A stretch of DNA of 64,000 nucleotides, taken from the NCBI RefSeq assembly GCF_002844195.1, contig NZ_PEND01000005.1, positions 62,001 to 126,000 of the forward strand. Reading direction: 5' to 3'. A model generated the notes under the pieces. That model had not been told where the DNA came from, ran no database searches, and worked only from the letters and a program-made list of their open reading frames with translations. Positions 56,425 to 64,000 of the stretch are shown one piece after another. The position numbers and the translations under genes were made by a program. This DNA is from Halegenticoccus soli. GTDB lineage: Archaea > Halobacteriota > Halobacteria > Halobacteriales > Haloferacaceae. Positions within the stretch are counted from its first letter, which is position 1. Each line of letters starts with the position of its first letter.

Positions 56425-59400
56425 ATGACCTCGTCGGATCCCACCATCACCCCCGAAGATGTGCTTACGGTGTTGAAACAGTCAGATGGCCCACGAACCC
56501 CGGTGACCGCGTCCGAGGTGGCAGCCGCTCTCAACTGCTCTGAGACGATTGCCGACGATAAACTCGCTATACTCGTCGAGCGTGGTGCGCTCCGAGCGAA
56601 GGAAGTAGGTGCCTGTGAACGCGTCTGGTGGCGACCTGCGTGCGACCCTTTAAAAGAGATCCCTGAAACTGTACAGTTCACCGCGCTCACCCAGGCGGTC
56701 ACCGAGTACGCTATCTTTAAGCTCGATCGAGACGGGCGCGTAACCTCTTGGAACGAGGGGGCCGAACGCATCAAGGGGTACTCGGAGGCCGAAATTCTCG
56801 GCGCGCACGTATCGTCCTTCTATACAGACGCTGACGTTGACGCGGGCGTCCCCGAGACCAATCTCGCCAAAGCCGAAACCGACGGCGAGTGTACCGACGA
56901 AGGCTGGCGCGTTCGCAAAGACGGCACGCGATTCTGGGCCGACGTCTCGATCACGGCGCTCTACGGCGACGACGGTTCGGTGTACGGATACGTGAAGGTC
57001 ACCCGAGACAGCACGGAGCGGCGCGAGTACGAACAACAGCTACGCCGCGAGCGCGATCTTCGCCAGCGCATCTTGGAGGCTAGCCCGATCGGCATCAGCT
57101 CACTCACGCCGGACGGGGAAATTCTCCTGATGAACGAACGTGCTACGGACATCGTCGGCACCGTGAAGGACGAGCAACTCGGGGAAACCTATAGCGGAGA
57201 GGAGTGGAGCGTCTACGATACCGACGGGCAGCCTGTTCCTCCCGAAGACCGTCCCTTCAGCCGGGTTCTCCAGACCGGCGAGCCCGTATTCGGCTTCGAA
57301 CTGCAGGTCGAACGCCCGGACGGTGATCGGGCGTGGCTCTCCGTGAACGGCATGCCGGTCGTGGATTTGACGGGCGAGATTTCGCAGGTCATCCTCACCT
57401 ACGAAGACATCACGACGCTCAAAGAACGCGAAGAGCAGCTCCGTGAGGCGCGGGACGTGAAAGATCAGATCTTGCAGACGAGTCCCGTCGGAATCGGCGT
57501 TTTCGCGTGTGACGGTACGGTCGTCGAAACCAACCGCCGAGCGGTGGATCTCCTCGGCTTCGAATCTTCCGACTTCGACGAATACGCGGTTGGTACCTTG
57601 GATGTGTATGATAGAGAGGGGCAGTTTATTCCTCCCGAAGACCGCCCAGTCACGCAAGTGTTCACCACAGGTGAACCTATAGAAGAACGCGGAATAAACT
57701 TTGAATCACCAGACGGGACGCGCAGGTGGCTGTCAGTCAGTGTCGCGCCACTCACGGACGGTTGCGGCGAAATCCAGCACGTCGTCGTTGCCGGAAAAGA
57801 CATAACCGCGCTCAAGAAGCGTGAGCGCGCCCTCCAGCGTGAACGGGATCTCATCGACCGTATTCTGGATACTATTCCGGTGGGGGTTACCATATTTAAC
57901 CCGGATAAAACGCTCGAACGTGCGAATACCCAGGCGATACGTAACCTCGGCTATGAGGACGGGTCTCCTACTGAGTATGAAATCGGAGATCTCGACATGT
58001 TGGATGAAGATGATGCTCTTGTCCCCATTGACGACCGCCCCTACGTCCGCGTTTTCGAGATGGGAGAGCCCGTGTTCGATGAAGTCATCCAGTACGAGCT
58101 ACCGACGGGTGATCGTGAGTGGCTCTCGATCAACGCAGCACCGCTGTTCACCGAGGACGGCGAACTCGAGCGAGTCATCGTCGCCGGCAAGAACATCACC
58201 CGACTCAAACGCCAGGCTCGCCAGCTCGAACGGCAGCGGGACGAGCTCGAACGCGAGTTGGACGAGGTGTTCAAGCGGATCGACGACGCGTTCTTCGCGC
58301 TCGACGTCGAGTGGCGGTTCACCTACGTCAATGACCGCGCCAAGGAGCTCCTTGAGAAGCCCGGAGCGGAATTGCTCGACAGCAGCATCTGGGAGGAGTT
58401 CTCCGAGGCCGTCGGGTCGACCTTCCAAGAGGAGTACGAGCGCGCGCTGGCCACCCAACAGCCGGTGAGCTTCGAGGAGTATTATCCTCCACTCGACACG
58501 TGGTTCGAAGTCCGTGTGTACCCGTCGGAGACGGGTCTCTCAGTGTACTTCCGCGACGTGACCGAGCGGAAGGCACGCGAACGTGAGCTCGAGCAATACC
58601 AGCGGATTGTCGAGACGATCTGGGACGGCGTCGCGGCCCTGGACGCCGACAATCAATTCGTGATGGTCAACGAGGCGTTCTGTGCGATGACCGGGTATGA
58701 CCAGGAGGAACTCCTCGGCGAACACGCGACACTCGTCCACAGCCCGACGGTCAATACGGAGGCTGCGTCGCTGACCGAGTCTGTGTTGGCCGGGGACTCC
58801 CCCTTCGCGACGCTGGAGTTCGACTTGACCGCTGCCGACGGGAGTACGATCCCGGTCGAGGGACGGTTCGGCCCCTACGAGTATGAGGACGGTACGTACG
58901 GACGGGCTGGCGTCGTCCGTGACGTCACTGACCGAAAGCGCCGAGAGCAGGAACTCAAGGCCCAGATCAGTCAGCAGAAAGCCACCGCCACGCTCGGCAA
59001 GCGCGCCCTTGAGGAGAGCGATCTCGGCCGTCTGATGGACGAGGCAGTCGAACTCGTTGCTGAGACGCTCGACACGGACTGCTGTAAAGTGTTAGAACTA
59101 CTCCCCGACGGTGAGAACCTGCACCTCCGGGCGGGCGTCGGATGGCACGACGGGGTAGTCGGAACCACGTTCGTGGAGACCGACCGCGGCTCGCAGGCAG
59201 GCTACACGCTGCTGTCCGCCGAACCGGTGGTGGTCAAGGACCTCTCTACGGAAACGCGTTTCAGCGGCCCGGATCTCTTGACTGATCACGACGTCGTAAG
59301 CGGCATCAGCGTCGTTATCGGTTCGCCCGACGATCCCTGGGGGGTACTCGGTACACACGACCGCGCTCACCGCGAATTCACCGATCACGAGATCACCTTC

Positions 59401-61581
59401 GTGCAAAGCGTCAGTAATATCCTCGCAACAGCCATCGAGCGCGCCGATCGGGAGTTTCTACTCACCACCACGCAATCTATCGCCGAGGCCGAGACGTTTG
59501 AAGGTGGACTGGAAGCGGTCCTCGACGAAGTGTGCGACGTGACCGAATGGGAATACGGCGAAGCGTGGCTTCCGGCGGACGGCGGTCCGCTCGAACTCGT
59601 ATCTGTAACCCACGCGAACGTACGTGAGCTCGACTCGTTCGTTTCGGCTTCACTCGAACGTCGCTTCGCGCCTGGTGAGGGGCTCGCGGGGCGAGTTTGG
59701 AAGTCGGGGGAACCGATCTGGATTACTGACGTTTTAGACACGCCGGGCAGCGAATTCGCGAGAGGCGAAGAGGCACGCCCTGTCGGGCTACGTACGGCAC
59801 TCGGTGTCCCTATCGTGACCGAAAACGGCGTCGTCGGTGTGCTCAACTTCTTCATGACTGAAGCCCGCGGGAGCGACAGCTGGCTTATTAATTCCGTGTC
59901 TGCGATCGCGACGAAGCTCGGGGACATAATCGCGCGCCGACAGGCCGAGAGGGCGCTCGAGCGCGAGAAAGAACTCCTCGAGCAGATTCTGGAGATGAGC
60001 CCCGTCGCGATCACTGTTCTGACTGCCGAGGGCGAATTCGTTCGCCTGAACAGCAGCGCCGAATCGATCTTCGGTCTTTCCGAAGAGGAGATCGTGGGCC
60101 AGAAACATCTCTTTTCAGAGTGGCTCATTTACGACGAGAACGATCGACTGATCCCTCGCCGAGACCGCCCGTTTGCGCGAATAGTGGAGACTAGAGAGCC
60201 AGTGCTGAACTGGGAAGCCAAGCTGGAACGCTCTGATGGAACGCACATCTGGCTTTCCGTCAACGGTGCGCCGCTCGTCGGGAGTGACGGGACAGTCACC
60301 CACGTGGTCTTTGCGACAGAGGACGTCACCGACGAGAAACGCCGCGAATTAGACCTCCAACGTCAGGTCGAGTCGTTGAAACCGCTCAACCGCTACAACA
60401 CTATTACGCAAGAGATTACAGAGACCATAGCGACGGCCCAGACCACGAACGGGGTAGAAGAGGCCACTTGTCAGGCGATAGCGTCGTTCGACCCGTACAC
60501 GTTCGCGGTCACGGGCGAGTTTTCACCCGATTACGAGGAGTTTTTGCCGAGAGCCTGGGCGGGCATCGAACAGGGGGAACTCGAGGCGGTTTTAACGACC
60601 GATCCCGGGAAGGACCTCGTATCCGGGCTCGGTGCGATGGCGGCGAGGACGGGGACGGTTCAGGTTCTCCAGAGCACCTCGGGAGCTCTCGAGTCTCGCT
60701 CTCAGGTCGGCGAGGACCCGCAGTGGGCGTATCAGTCCGTTATCTTCGTTCCGCTTGCGTACAACGACGTCGTTCACGGCGTTCTCGGTGTGTTTACCGC
60801 TTCTCCGTTCGCGTTCAGCGAAGACGAGGCTGCGCTGCTTGAAGAACTTGGGCGGACAGTCGGACTCGCTCTCGTCACGGTGAAGAACAAACAACTCCTG
60901 TCAACGGATGTTGTCACCGAAATTTCATTTTGCGTGACTGATTCGGACCTTTTTTTCCTCAGCGCCTCTGAGGCGACTGGATGTTCGCTCACGCTCAACT
61001 TCCTTACTCCCGCAGAAGAGGGTACGTACGTAGTGTACATAGCTGTCGAAGGGACGAGCCCTGAGCAAATCGCCGGCCTGGCGAGCGAGTCACCGGAGGT
61101 TGTCGGTGCTCGGGTCCTCCGTGACTCACCGACGAAAACGGGAGGCAAGCTGGAGGTCACGTTATCCAGTTCCTCCCCGTTGATGCGACTCTTCGATTTC
61201 GGCGCTCAGTTGCACCAAGCGACCGTGGACGACGGCGTCGGACAATTCGTCATAACCGTCCCGTCCGGGGAGAGCACTCGATCAACGTTACGGTGGATCA
61301 AGAACCTCTTTTCGACGGTGGAGTTCGTGTCGAAACGGGATGTCTCACGGATCCAGAACGAGCAATACCTCTCGCTGAATTCGCTCGAAGGTAGCCTAAC
61401 GGGTCGACAACAGGACGCACTCGAAACGGCATATCAGGCGGGCTACTTCGAATGGCCGCGCGAGAGTACCGCTGAGGAGGTCGCTGATGCGATGGGCATC
61501 ACACCTCCCACGTTCCACCACCACTTGCGCAAAGCAGAGCGCGAACTCGTGACGGCGTTCCTGACCGCTACCTCGGAATAA
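56425..61581 (+). CDS. giant PAS/GAF/Bat/HTH_10 sensor-regulator
   Basis: A 1718-residue one-polypeptide regulator. Approximate layout: winged helix 1-75 (ASEVAAALNCSETIADDKL); PAS at 85-200, 211-335, 344-465, 474-600, 614-715 and 724-840; GAF at 860-1010 and 1012-1175; PAS at 1181-1315; GAF at 1325-1488; Bat domain at 1490-1640 (LSTDVVTEISFCVTDSDLFF); HTH_10 at 1655-1710 (GSLTGRQQDALETAYQAGYF, then MGITPPTFHHHLRKAEREL). Seven PAS and three GAF units make it one of the longer Bat-like proteins. No histidine-kinase domain is present, so it should act as a direct transcriptional regulator, possibly with redox or ligand sensing. It is divergent from katG. Confidence 0.92.
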   Translation: MTSSDPTITPEDVLTVLKQSDGPRTPVTASEVAAALNCSETIADDKLAILVERGALRAKEVGACERVWWRPACDPLKEIPETVQFTALTQAVTEYAIFKLDRDGRVTSWNEGAERIKGYSEAEILGAHVSSFYTDADVDAGVPETNLAKAETDGECTDEGWRVRKDGTRFWADVSITALYGDDGSVYGYVKVTRDSTERREYEQQLRRERDLRQRILEASPIGISSLTPDGEILLMNERATDIVGTVKDEQLGETYSGEEWSVYDTDGQPVPPEDRPFSRVLQTGEPVFGFELQVERPDGDRAWLSVNGMPVVDLTGEISQVILTYEDITTLKEREEQLREARDVKDQILQTSPVGIGVFACDGTVVETNRRAVDLLGFESSDFDEYAVGTLDVYDREGQFIPPEDRPVTQVFTTGEPIEERGINFESPDGTRRWLSVSVAPLTDGCGEIQHVVVAGKDITALKKRERALQRERDLIDRILDTIPVGVTIFNPDKTLERANTQAIRNLGYEDGSPTEYEIGDLDMLDEDDALVPIDDRPYVRVFEMGEPVFDEVIQYELPTGDREWLSINAAPLFTEDGELERVIVAGKNITRLKRQARQLERQRDELERELDEVFKRIDDAFFALDVEWRFTYVNDRAKELLEKPGAELLDSSIWEEFSEAVGSTFQEEYERALATQQPVSFEEYYPPLDTWFEVRVYPSETGLSVYFRDVTERKARERELEQYQRIVETIWDGVAALDADNQFVMVNEAFCAMTGYDQEELLGEHATLVHSPTVNTEAASLTESVLAGDSPFATLEFDLTAADGSTIPVEGRFGPYEYEDGTYGRAGVVRDVTDRKRREQELKAQISQQKATATLGKRALEESDLGRLMDEAVELVAETLDTDCCKVLELLPDGENLHLRAGVGWHDGVVGTTFVETDRGSQAGYTLLSAEPVVVKDLSTETRFSGPDLLTDHDVVSGISVVIGSPDDPWGVLGTHDRAHREFTDHEITFVQSVSNILATAIERADREFLLTTTQSIAEAETFEGGLEAVLDEVCDVTEWEYGEAWLPADGGPLELVSVTHANVRELDSFVSASLERRFAPGEGLAGRVWKSGEPIWITDVLDTPGSEFARGEEARPVGLRTALGVPIVTENGVVGVLNFFMTEARGSDSWLINSVSAIATKLGDIIARRQAERALEREKELLEQILEMSPVAITVLTAEGEFVRLNSSAESIFGLSEEEIVGQKHLFSEWLIYDENDRLIPRRDRPFARIVETREPVLNWEAKLERSDGTHIWLSVNGAPLVGSDGTVTHVVFATEDVTDEKRRELDLQRQVESLKPLNRYNTITQEITETIATAQTTNGVEEATCQAIASFDPYTFAVTGEFSPDYEEFLPRAWAGIEQGELEAVLTTDPGKDLVSGLGAMAARTGTVQVLQSTSGALESRSQVGEDPQWAYQSVIFVPLAYNDVVHGVLGVFTASPFAFSEDEAALLEELGRTVGLALVTVKNKQLLSTDVVTEISFCVTDSDLFFLSASEATGCSLTLNFLTPAEEGTYVVYIAVEGTSPEQIAGLASESPEVVGARVLRDSPTKTGGKLEVTLSSSSPLMRLFDFGAQLHQATVDDGVGQFVITVPSGESTRSTLRWIKNLFSTVEFVSKRDVSRIQNEQYLSLNSLEGSLTGRQQDALETAYQAGYFEWPRESTAEEVADAMGITPPTFHHHLRKAERELVTAFLTATSE

Positions 61582-62036
61582 GTTCTGTTTTTCGCCGAAC
61601 CACAGCCATCCGATCGCTCTGGTGACGCGACCCCCGCCGTTTTTCCCGTCTTCGCCCCGTGACCGTTCATTAATCGCTCTTTTGGCACTACTACTCGCCG
61701 TAGGCACCTCTGTGGCTGCGTCCGTGAGTCGTCGACGCTTGTCGCTTGTCCTGTTCTAACACGTTAGAGGACCCGTGTCTGTGACCTGTACCCGGAAGCC
61801 GAGAGAGCGAGAGACGGACATCGAAATTCGACCGGCAGTTTCGGAAGCGTTGTCACCGAAGTGTCTATTCGTCGTTACCAGTCGTCCACAAACCCAAGCA
61901 CGACCAGTAGATACCACAAACTACCCATAGAGACCGGACTTTACTCGAGTCACCCGAACGAGAAACCCGTTCTCGGAGTCCGCCGTTTGACATCCTCCCA
62001 CGGCTGAAGCCGTGGGATTCCCTCCGGGTTGGGGTA
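61582..62036. other. intergenic region with tnpB right-end hairpin
   Basis: The right end of the tnpB element lies at about 61990-62036, with the hairpin CCCACGGCTGAAGCCGTGGG at 61997-62016. In intact elements this end encodes the omega (reRNA) guide scaffold, transcribed from the minus strand. The rest (61582-61989) shows no supported gene; a GC-rich stretch at 61600-61680 is antisense-open but not convincing. Confidence 0.55.
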
Positions 62037-63130
62037 TTACGGTTCGCGGTCCACAACTTGTTCTCGCGGGGCGAACCGGCCCTCACTAGGGTCGAACAGG
62101 CGAACCGCTGGCTGTCTCGAAAACGCGAAGCGTTTTCGATGAGTCATCGAAGTGCCGGAGGCACTTCGAGATGCCAACCAGCCGGTATCCCTATCTCCTC
62201 CATCGCAGGCGCGATTCGGGAGTACCCTTCGTCTGATGTTTGCCGCACCGTTGCAGTCAGCGTTCCCGACGAATCCACAATCACGGACGTACAAACCACG
62301 TTCGACGCGTTGACGCTTGTCCGACTGCCCGCACGCCGAACACGTTTTCGACGTGCCGCGTTCGGACTTCTCGACCACGTCGATACCTTCGGATGCGACC
62401 TTATACGAGAGCATCGTCGTGAAGCGGCCGAACGCCCACCCGTGGAGGTCAAGATTGCCGTGGTCGCCCCAGTTGCGAGCCTCGCCGTTCTCGTCCTCGC
62501 GAATGCCGCCGAGGTCGCCGACAACAATCATTCCGACGCCGCGTTCGACGCACTCCGCAACGATATCTTCGACAGTGCGTCCGTCGGGCGGTGCATTTTC
62601 TGGCGAAACGCTTCGTTCACGGGAGGTCGAATCGTCAGTTTCGGCGCGTTTCTTGGCGAAGTAGTATTCGTCTTCTTTGAGCGCGCCGCCGGGGTACAAC
62701 ACGGTCTTGTCGCCATACGAGACGGTAGCGAGGCCACTGATGCCGAGGTCGATGCCCGCCACACCGTCGCCCGGTACGCTGGCAATGTCGATTTCAACGC
62801 GGCAGACGAAGTGCAACCGCTAGACACCGTGTTCGTACACCGCATGAATCTGTTGGACGTCCTTGACGGTCCGACCGACCGGCCCGATAACGTTGTATTC
62901 GCAGAGGACGAAATCGGACCGCCCGCCTTTGAGGTTCCGGCCTTTCGAGATGCGAACGCGGTTGTTCGCGGTGTCGTGCTTGAGGCCCGCCACCTTGAAC
63001 GTGACTGTTGACCGTGGGTGGTCGTCGTTGTGTTTGCGGTAGCCGGGCGGATTCGCGTTCTCGTCCCCGCTTCCGCGCTTTTCGTACCAACTGGTGAACG
63101 CCTCAGCGAGTTCTTGAAGAACTCGCTGTG
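62037..63130 (-). pseudogene. IS200/IS605 (IS1341-type) tnpB pseudogene
   Basis: A TnpB (RNA-guided nuclease of IS200/IS605 elements) cut at the N-terminus. The upstream part reads FTSWYEKRGSGDENANPPGY, KVAGLKHDTANNRVRISKGR and AVYEHGV, then an amber codon at 62820-62822. After it the frame resumes with RLHFVCRVEIDIASVPGDG, the RuvC-I motif IDLGISGLATVSYG, and the zinc finger CSACGQSDKRQRVERGLYVR. The amber sits where relatives have Trp in YEHG-WRLHFVC, so TGG to TAG is likely. The N-terminal part before about 63130 is missing. A 57-bp palindromic insertion interrupts the tail. A 259-residue internal product from 62816 could be made but would lack the N-terminal lobe. Confidence 0.85.
62115..62171. 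repeat. 57-bp palindromic insertion in the tnpB tail
   Basis: A 57-bp block bounded by TCTCGA and TCGAGA contains two hairpins, CGAAAACGCGAAGCGTTTTCG (62118-62138, 9-bp stem) and TCGAAGTGCCGGAGGCACTTCGA (62147-62169, 9-bp stem). It adds 19 codons between GWLA and QPAVRLFD relative to the TnpB tail seen at 48497-48735, without changing the frame. It looks like a miniature mobile palindrome; no second copy was noticed in the window. Confidence 0.6.
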
Positions 63131-63141
63131 CTCAACGAGCG

Positions 63142-63634
63142 CTAGTTGTTCTCACCAGCCGGAGCGATACGTGCCTCGACCAGATTGAGTTGGTCAGCGA
63201 AGTAGTTCGCGCCCTCGGTCGCGAATCGGCGAGTGTTTCCCTCCGAGACGTCCACCTCGCGCGGCCTGTTGAACATGAGCGCGTAGAGCGCGGTGGGTGT
63301 CTCGGTGTAGCGGATAACCCACCCCTGGTAGTCGCCCGGGTTCTGCACCACGTTGATGTCCCGCCCTTGGCCGCCCTGCAGCAGGTCGATCGTCAGCGAG
63401 TTGGGCAGACTCCCCGTGACGGTGAACCGCGCCCGGGATGAAGTCGTTGGCTTGCACGAGCACCGACCCCGACTCTTGGGCGACAACCCTTCCACTCGCA
63501 CCGACACCAAGCGCGAGCGCTCCGGTCGCTACCGCTCCCTTCTTCATGAACGAGCGGCGGAACTCACTTGATTGGCGAGCGCTGGTTCTCTTCCGTTCCT
63601 CCCCTCGGTTTCTCATCTTACCCTTCGTATTCAT
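63142..63634 (-). pseudogene. Tat-secreted protein, frameshifted
   Basis: The first frame starts at 63634 and gives a twin-arginine-like leader (SSEFRRSFMKKGAVATGALA, then GVGASGRVVAQES) followed by VLVQANDFIPG. There the frame changes: the continuation, RFTVTGSLPNSLTIDLLQG, INVVQNPGDYQGWVIRYTET and FATEGANYFADQLNLVEARI, lies in the other frame to the stop at 63142. Around 63428-63436 the sequence GGGCGCGGTTC fits loss of one GC pair of bases from a GCGCGC run. The join would restore about 160 residues of an exported protein of unknown function. It lies 12 nt from the truncated tnpB end. Confidence 0.65.
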
Positions 63635-64000
63635 GGTCTCTCAGGACCAGTTTAGCCTCAGGTGACACCGACGGAGGGCGAGCGGGAAGTCGGTCTCACT
63701 GTGTTTCTAGCGTCGATGACTCGTATTTCGGCTGTCATCCGCCGTCTGAGACCCCGGTCAAGTCCTACCGGTAATCTAGTATCTGTAGCGGAATCTCCGT
63801 AAAATACTAGTCAAATGGATTAGAATTCCCGATCCTCATTCGGAGAGACAGCGAGAGATCCTGCTCGGTTCAGAAACACCCCCACGGCGCCGTAGACACT
63901 CGCTATCCGTGTGCGTTCAAAACGAGATACGATCACGACGAGAAGTGGCGGTAGTGCAAGAGGGCGTTCCGCGTCACTCGCGTCCGCCTTTCGGTTTGCG
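63635..64000. other. 366-bp end region without a supported gene
   Basis: The stretch is AT-richer (63770-63830) and shows no convincing frame. Near the window edge the plus strand reads FKTRYDHDEKWR, a stop, then CKRAFRVTRVRLSVC, which looks like a possible broken gene but cannot be judged from this fragment. Confidence 0.35.

Overview
The window comes from a halophilic archaeon (class Halobacteria). It is GC-rich with strongly GC-biased third codon positions, the proteins are acidic, and many start codons sit about 24-30 nt behind a TTTATTA/TTTATCA-type TATA box (leaderless-style transcription). Tat-type lipoprotein signals, an Orc1/Cdc6 initiator, Bat/HTH_10 and HalOD1 proteins and IS1341-type tnpB relics point the same way. 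An orc gene with an ORB-like site and a ParA partition pair in one window fit a secondary chromosome or megaplasmid, but that is inference. No rRNA, tRNA or CRISPR array was seen.

Layout. (1) 1-13.1 kb is a sugar-catabolic cluster: a CUT1-type sugar ABC transporter (binding protein cut by the left edge), a sugar-phosphate isomerase-like protein, RidA, a zinc dehydrogenase, a PIG-L deacetylase, four Gfo/Idh/MocA oxidoreductases and a SelA-like PLP enzyme, interrupted by orc at 6.5-7.7 kb. (2) 13.3-16.3 kb is a gene graveyard: a frameshifted isomerase remnant, a beheaded ceramidase-like gene, an orphan reading-frame fragment and 1.3 kb without genes. (3) 16.3-23.4 kb is a second catabolic cluster: an IclR regulator, Gfo/Idh/MocA, a LarA-like protein, an FAH-family hydrolase, an enolase-superfamily dehydratase and a zinc dehydrogenase. 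The set fits a diketo-hydrolase sugar-acid route ending in pyruvate and lactate. (4) 23.6-26.8 kb is a ribose-type ABC transporter with a single-domain ATPase. (5) 27.2-29.3 kb holds ParA, its partner and a repeat-containing upstream region.

(6) 29.6-56.1 kb reads as one metabolic programme, probably glycine betaine (or another N-methylated osmolyte) to pyruvate. It has BCCT uptake, two Rieske-type oxygenase paralogues, two FAD-GcvT fusion enzymes of the dimethylglycine/sarcosine oxidase family, SHMT (glyA), threonine/serine dehydratase (ilvA), RidA for the aminoacrylate intermediate, FolC and PurU for folate and C1 balance, a tungsten-type aldehyde:ferredoxin oxidoreductase that could take formaldehyde, and KatG against H2O2. 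A Bat-type regulator and a HalOD1 protein lie inside it. The most unusual gene is the second Rieske paralogue (52246-53256): it has lost all four [2Fe-2S] ligands, two by substitution and two by an in-frame deletion of 41 residues, yet keeps the catalytic-iron domain nearly identical to its neighbour and keeps the same upstream promoter block. Degenerate tnpB scars and IS-type hairpins surround the Rieske pair.

(7) 56.4-61.6 kb is a single 1718-residue PAS/GAF/Bat/HTH_10 sensor-regulator. (8) 62.0-63.6 kb holds a tnpB pseudogene (amber codon plus a 57-bp palindromic insertion) and a frameshifted secreted protein.
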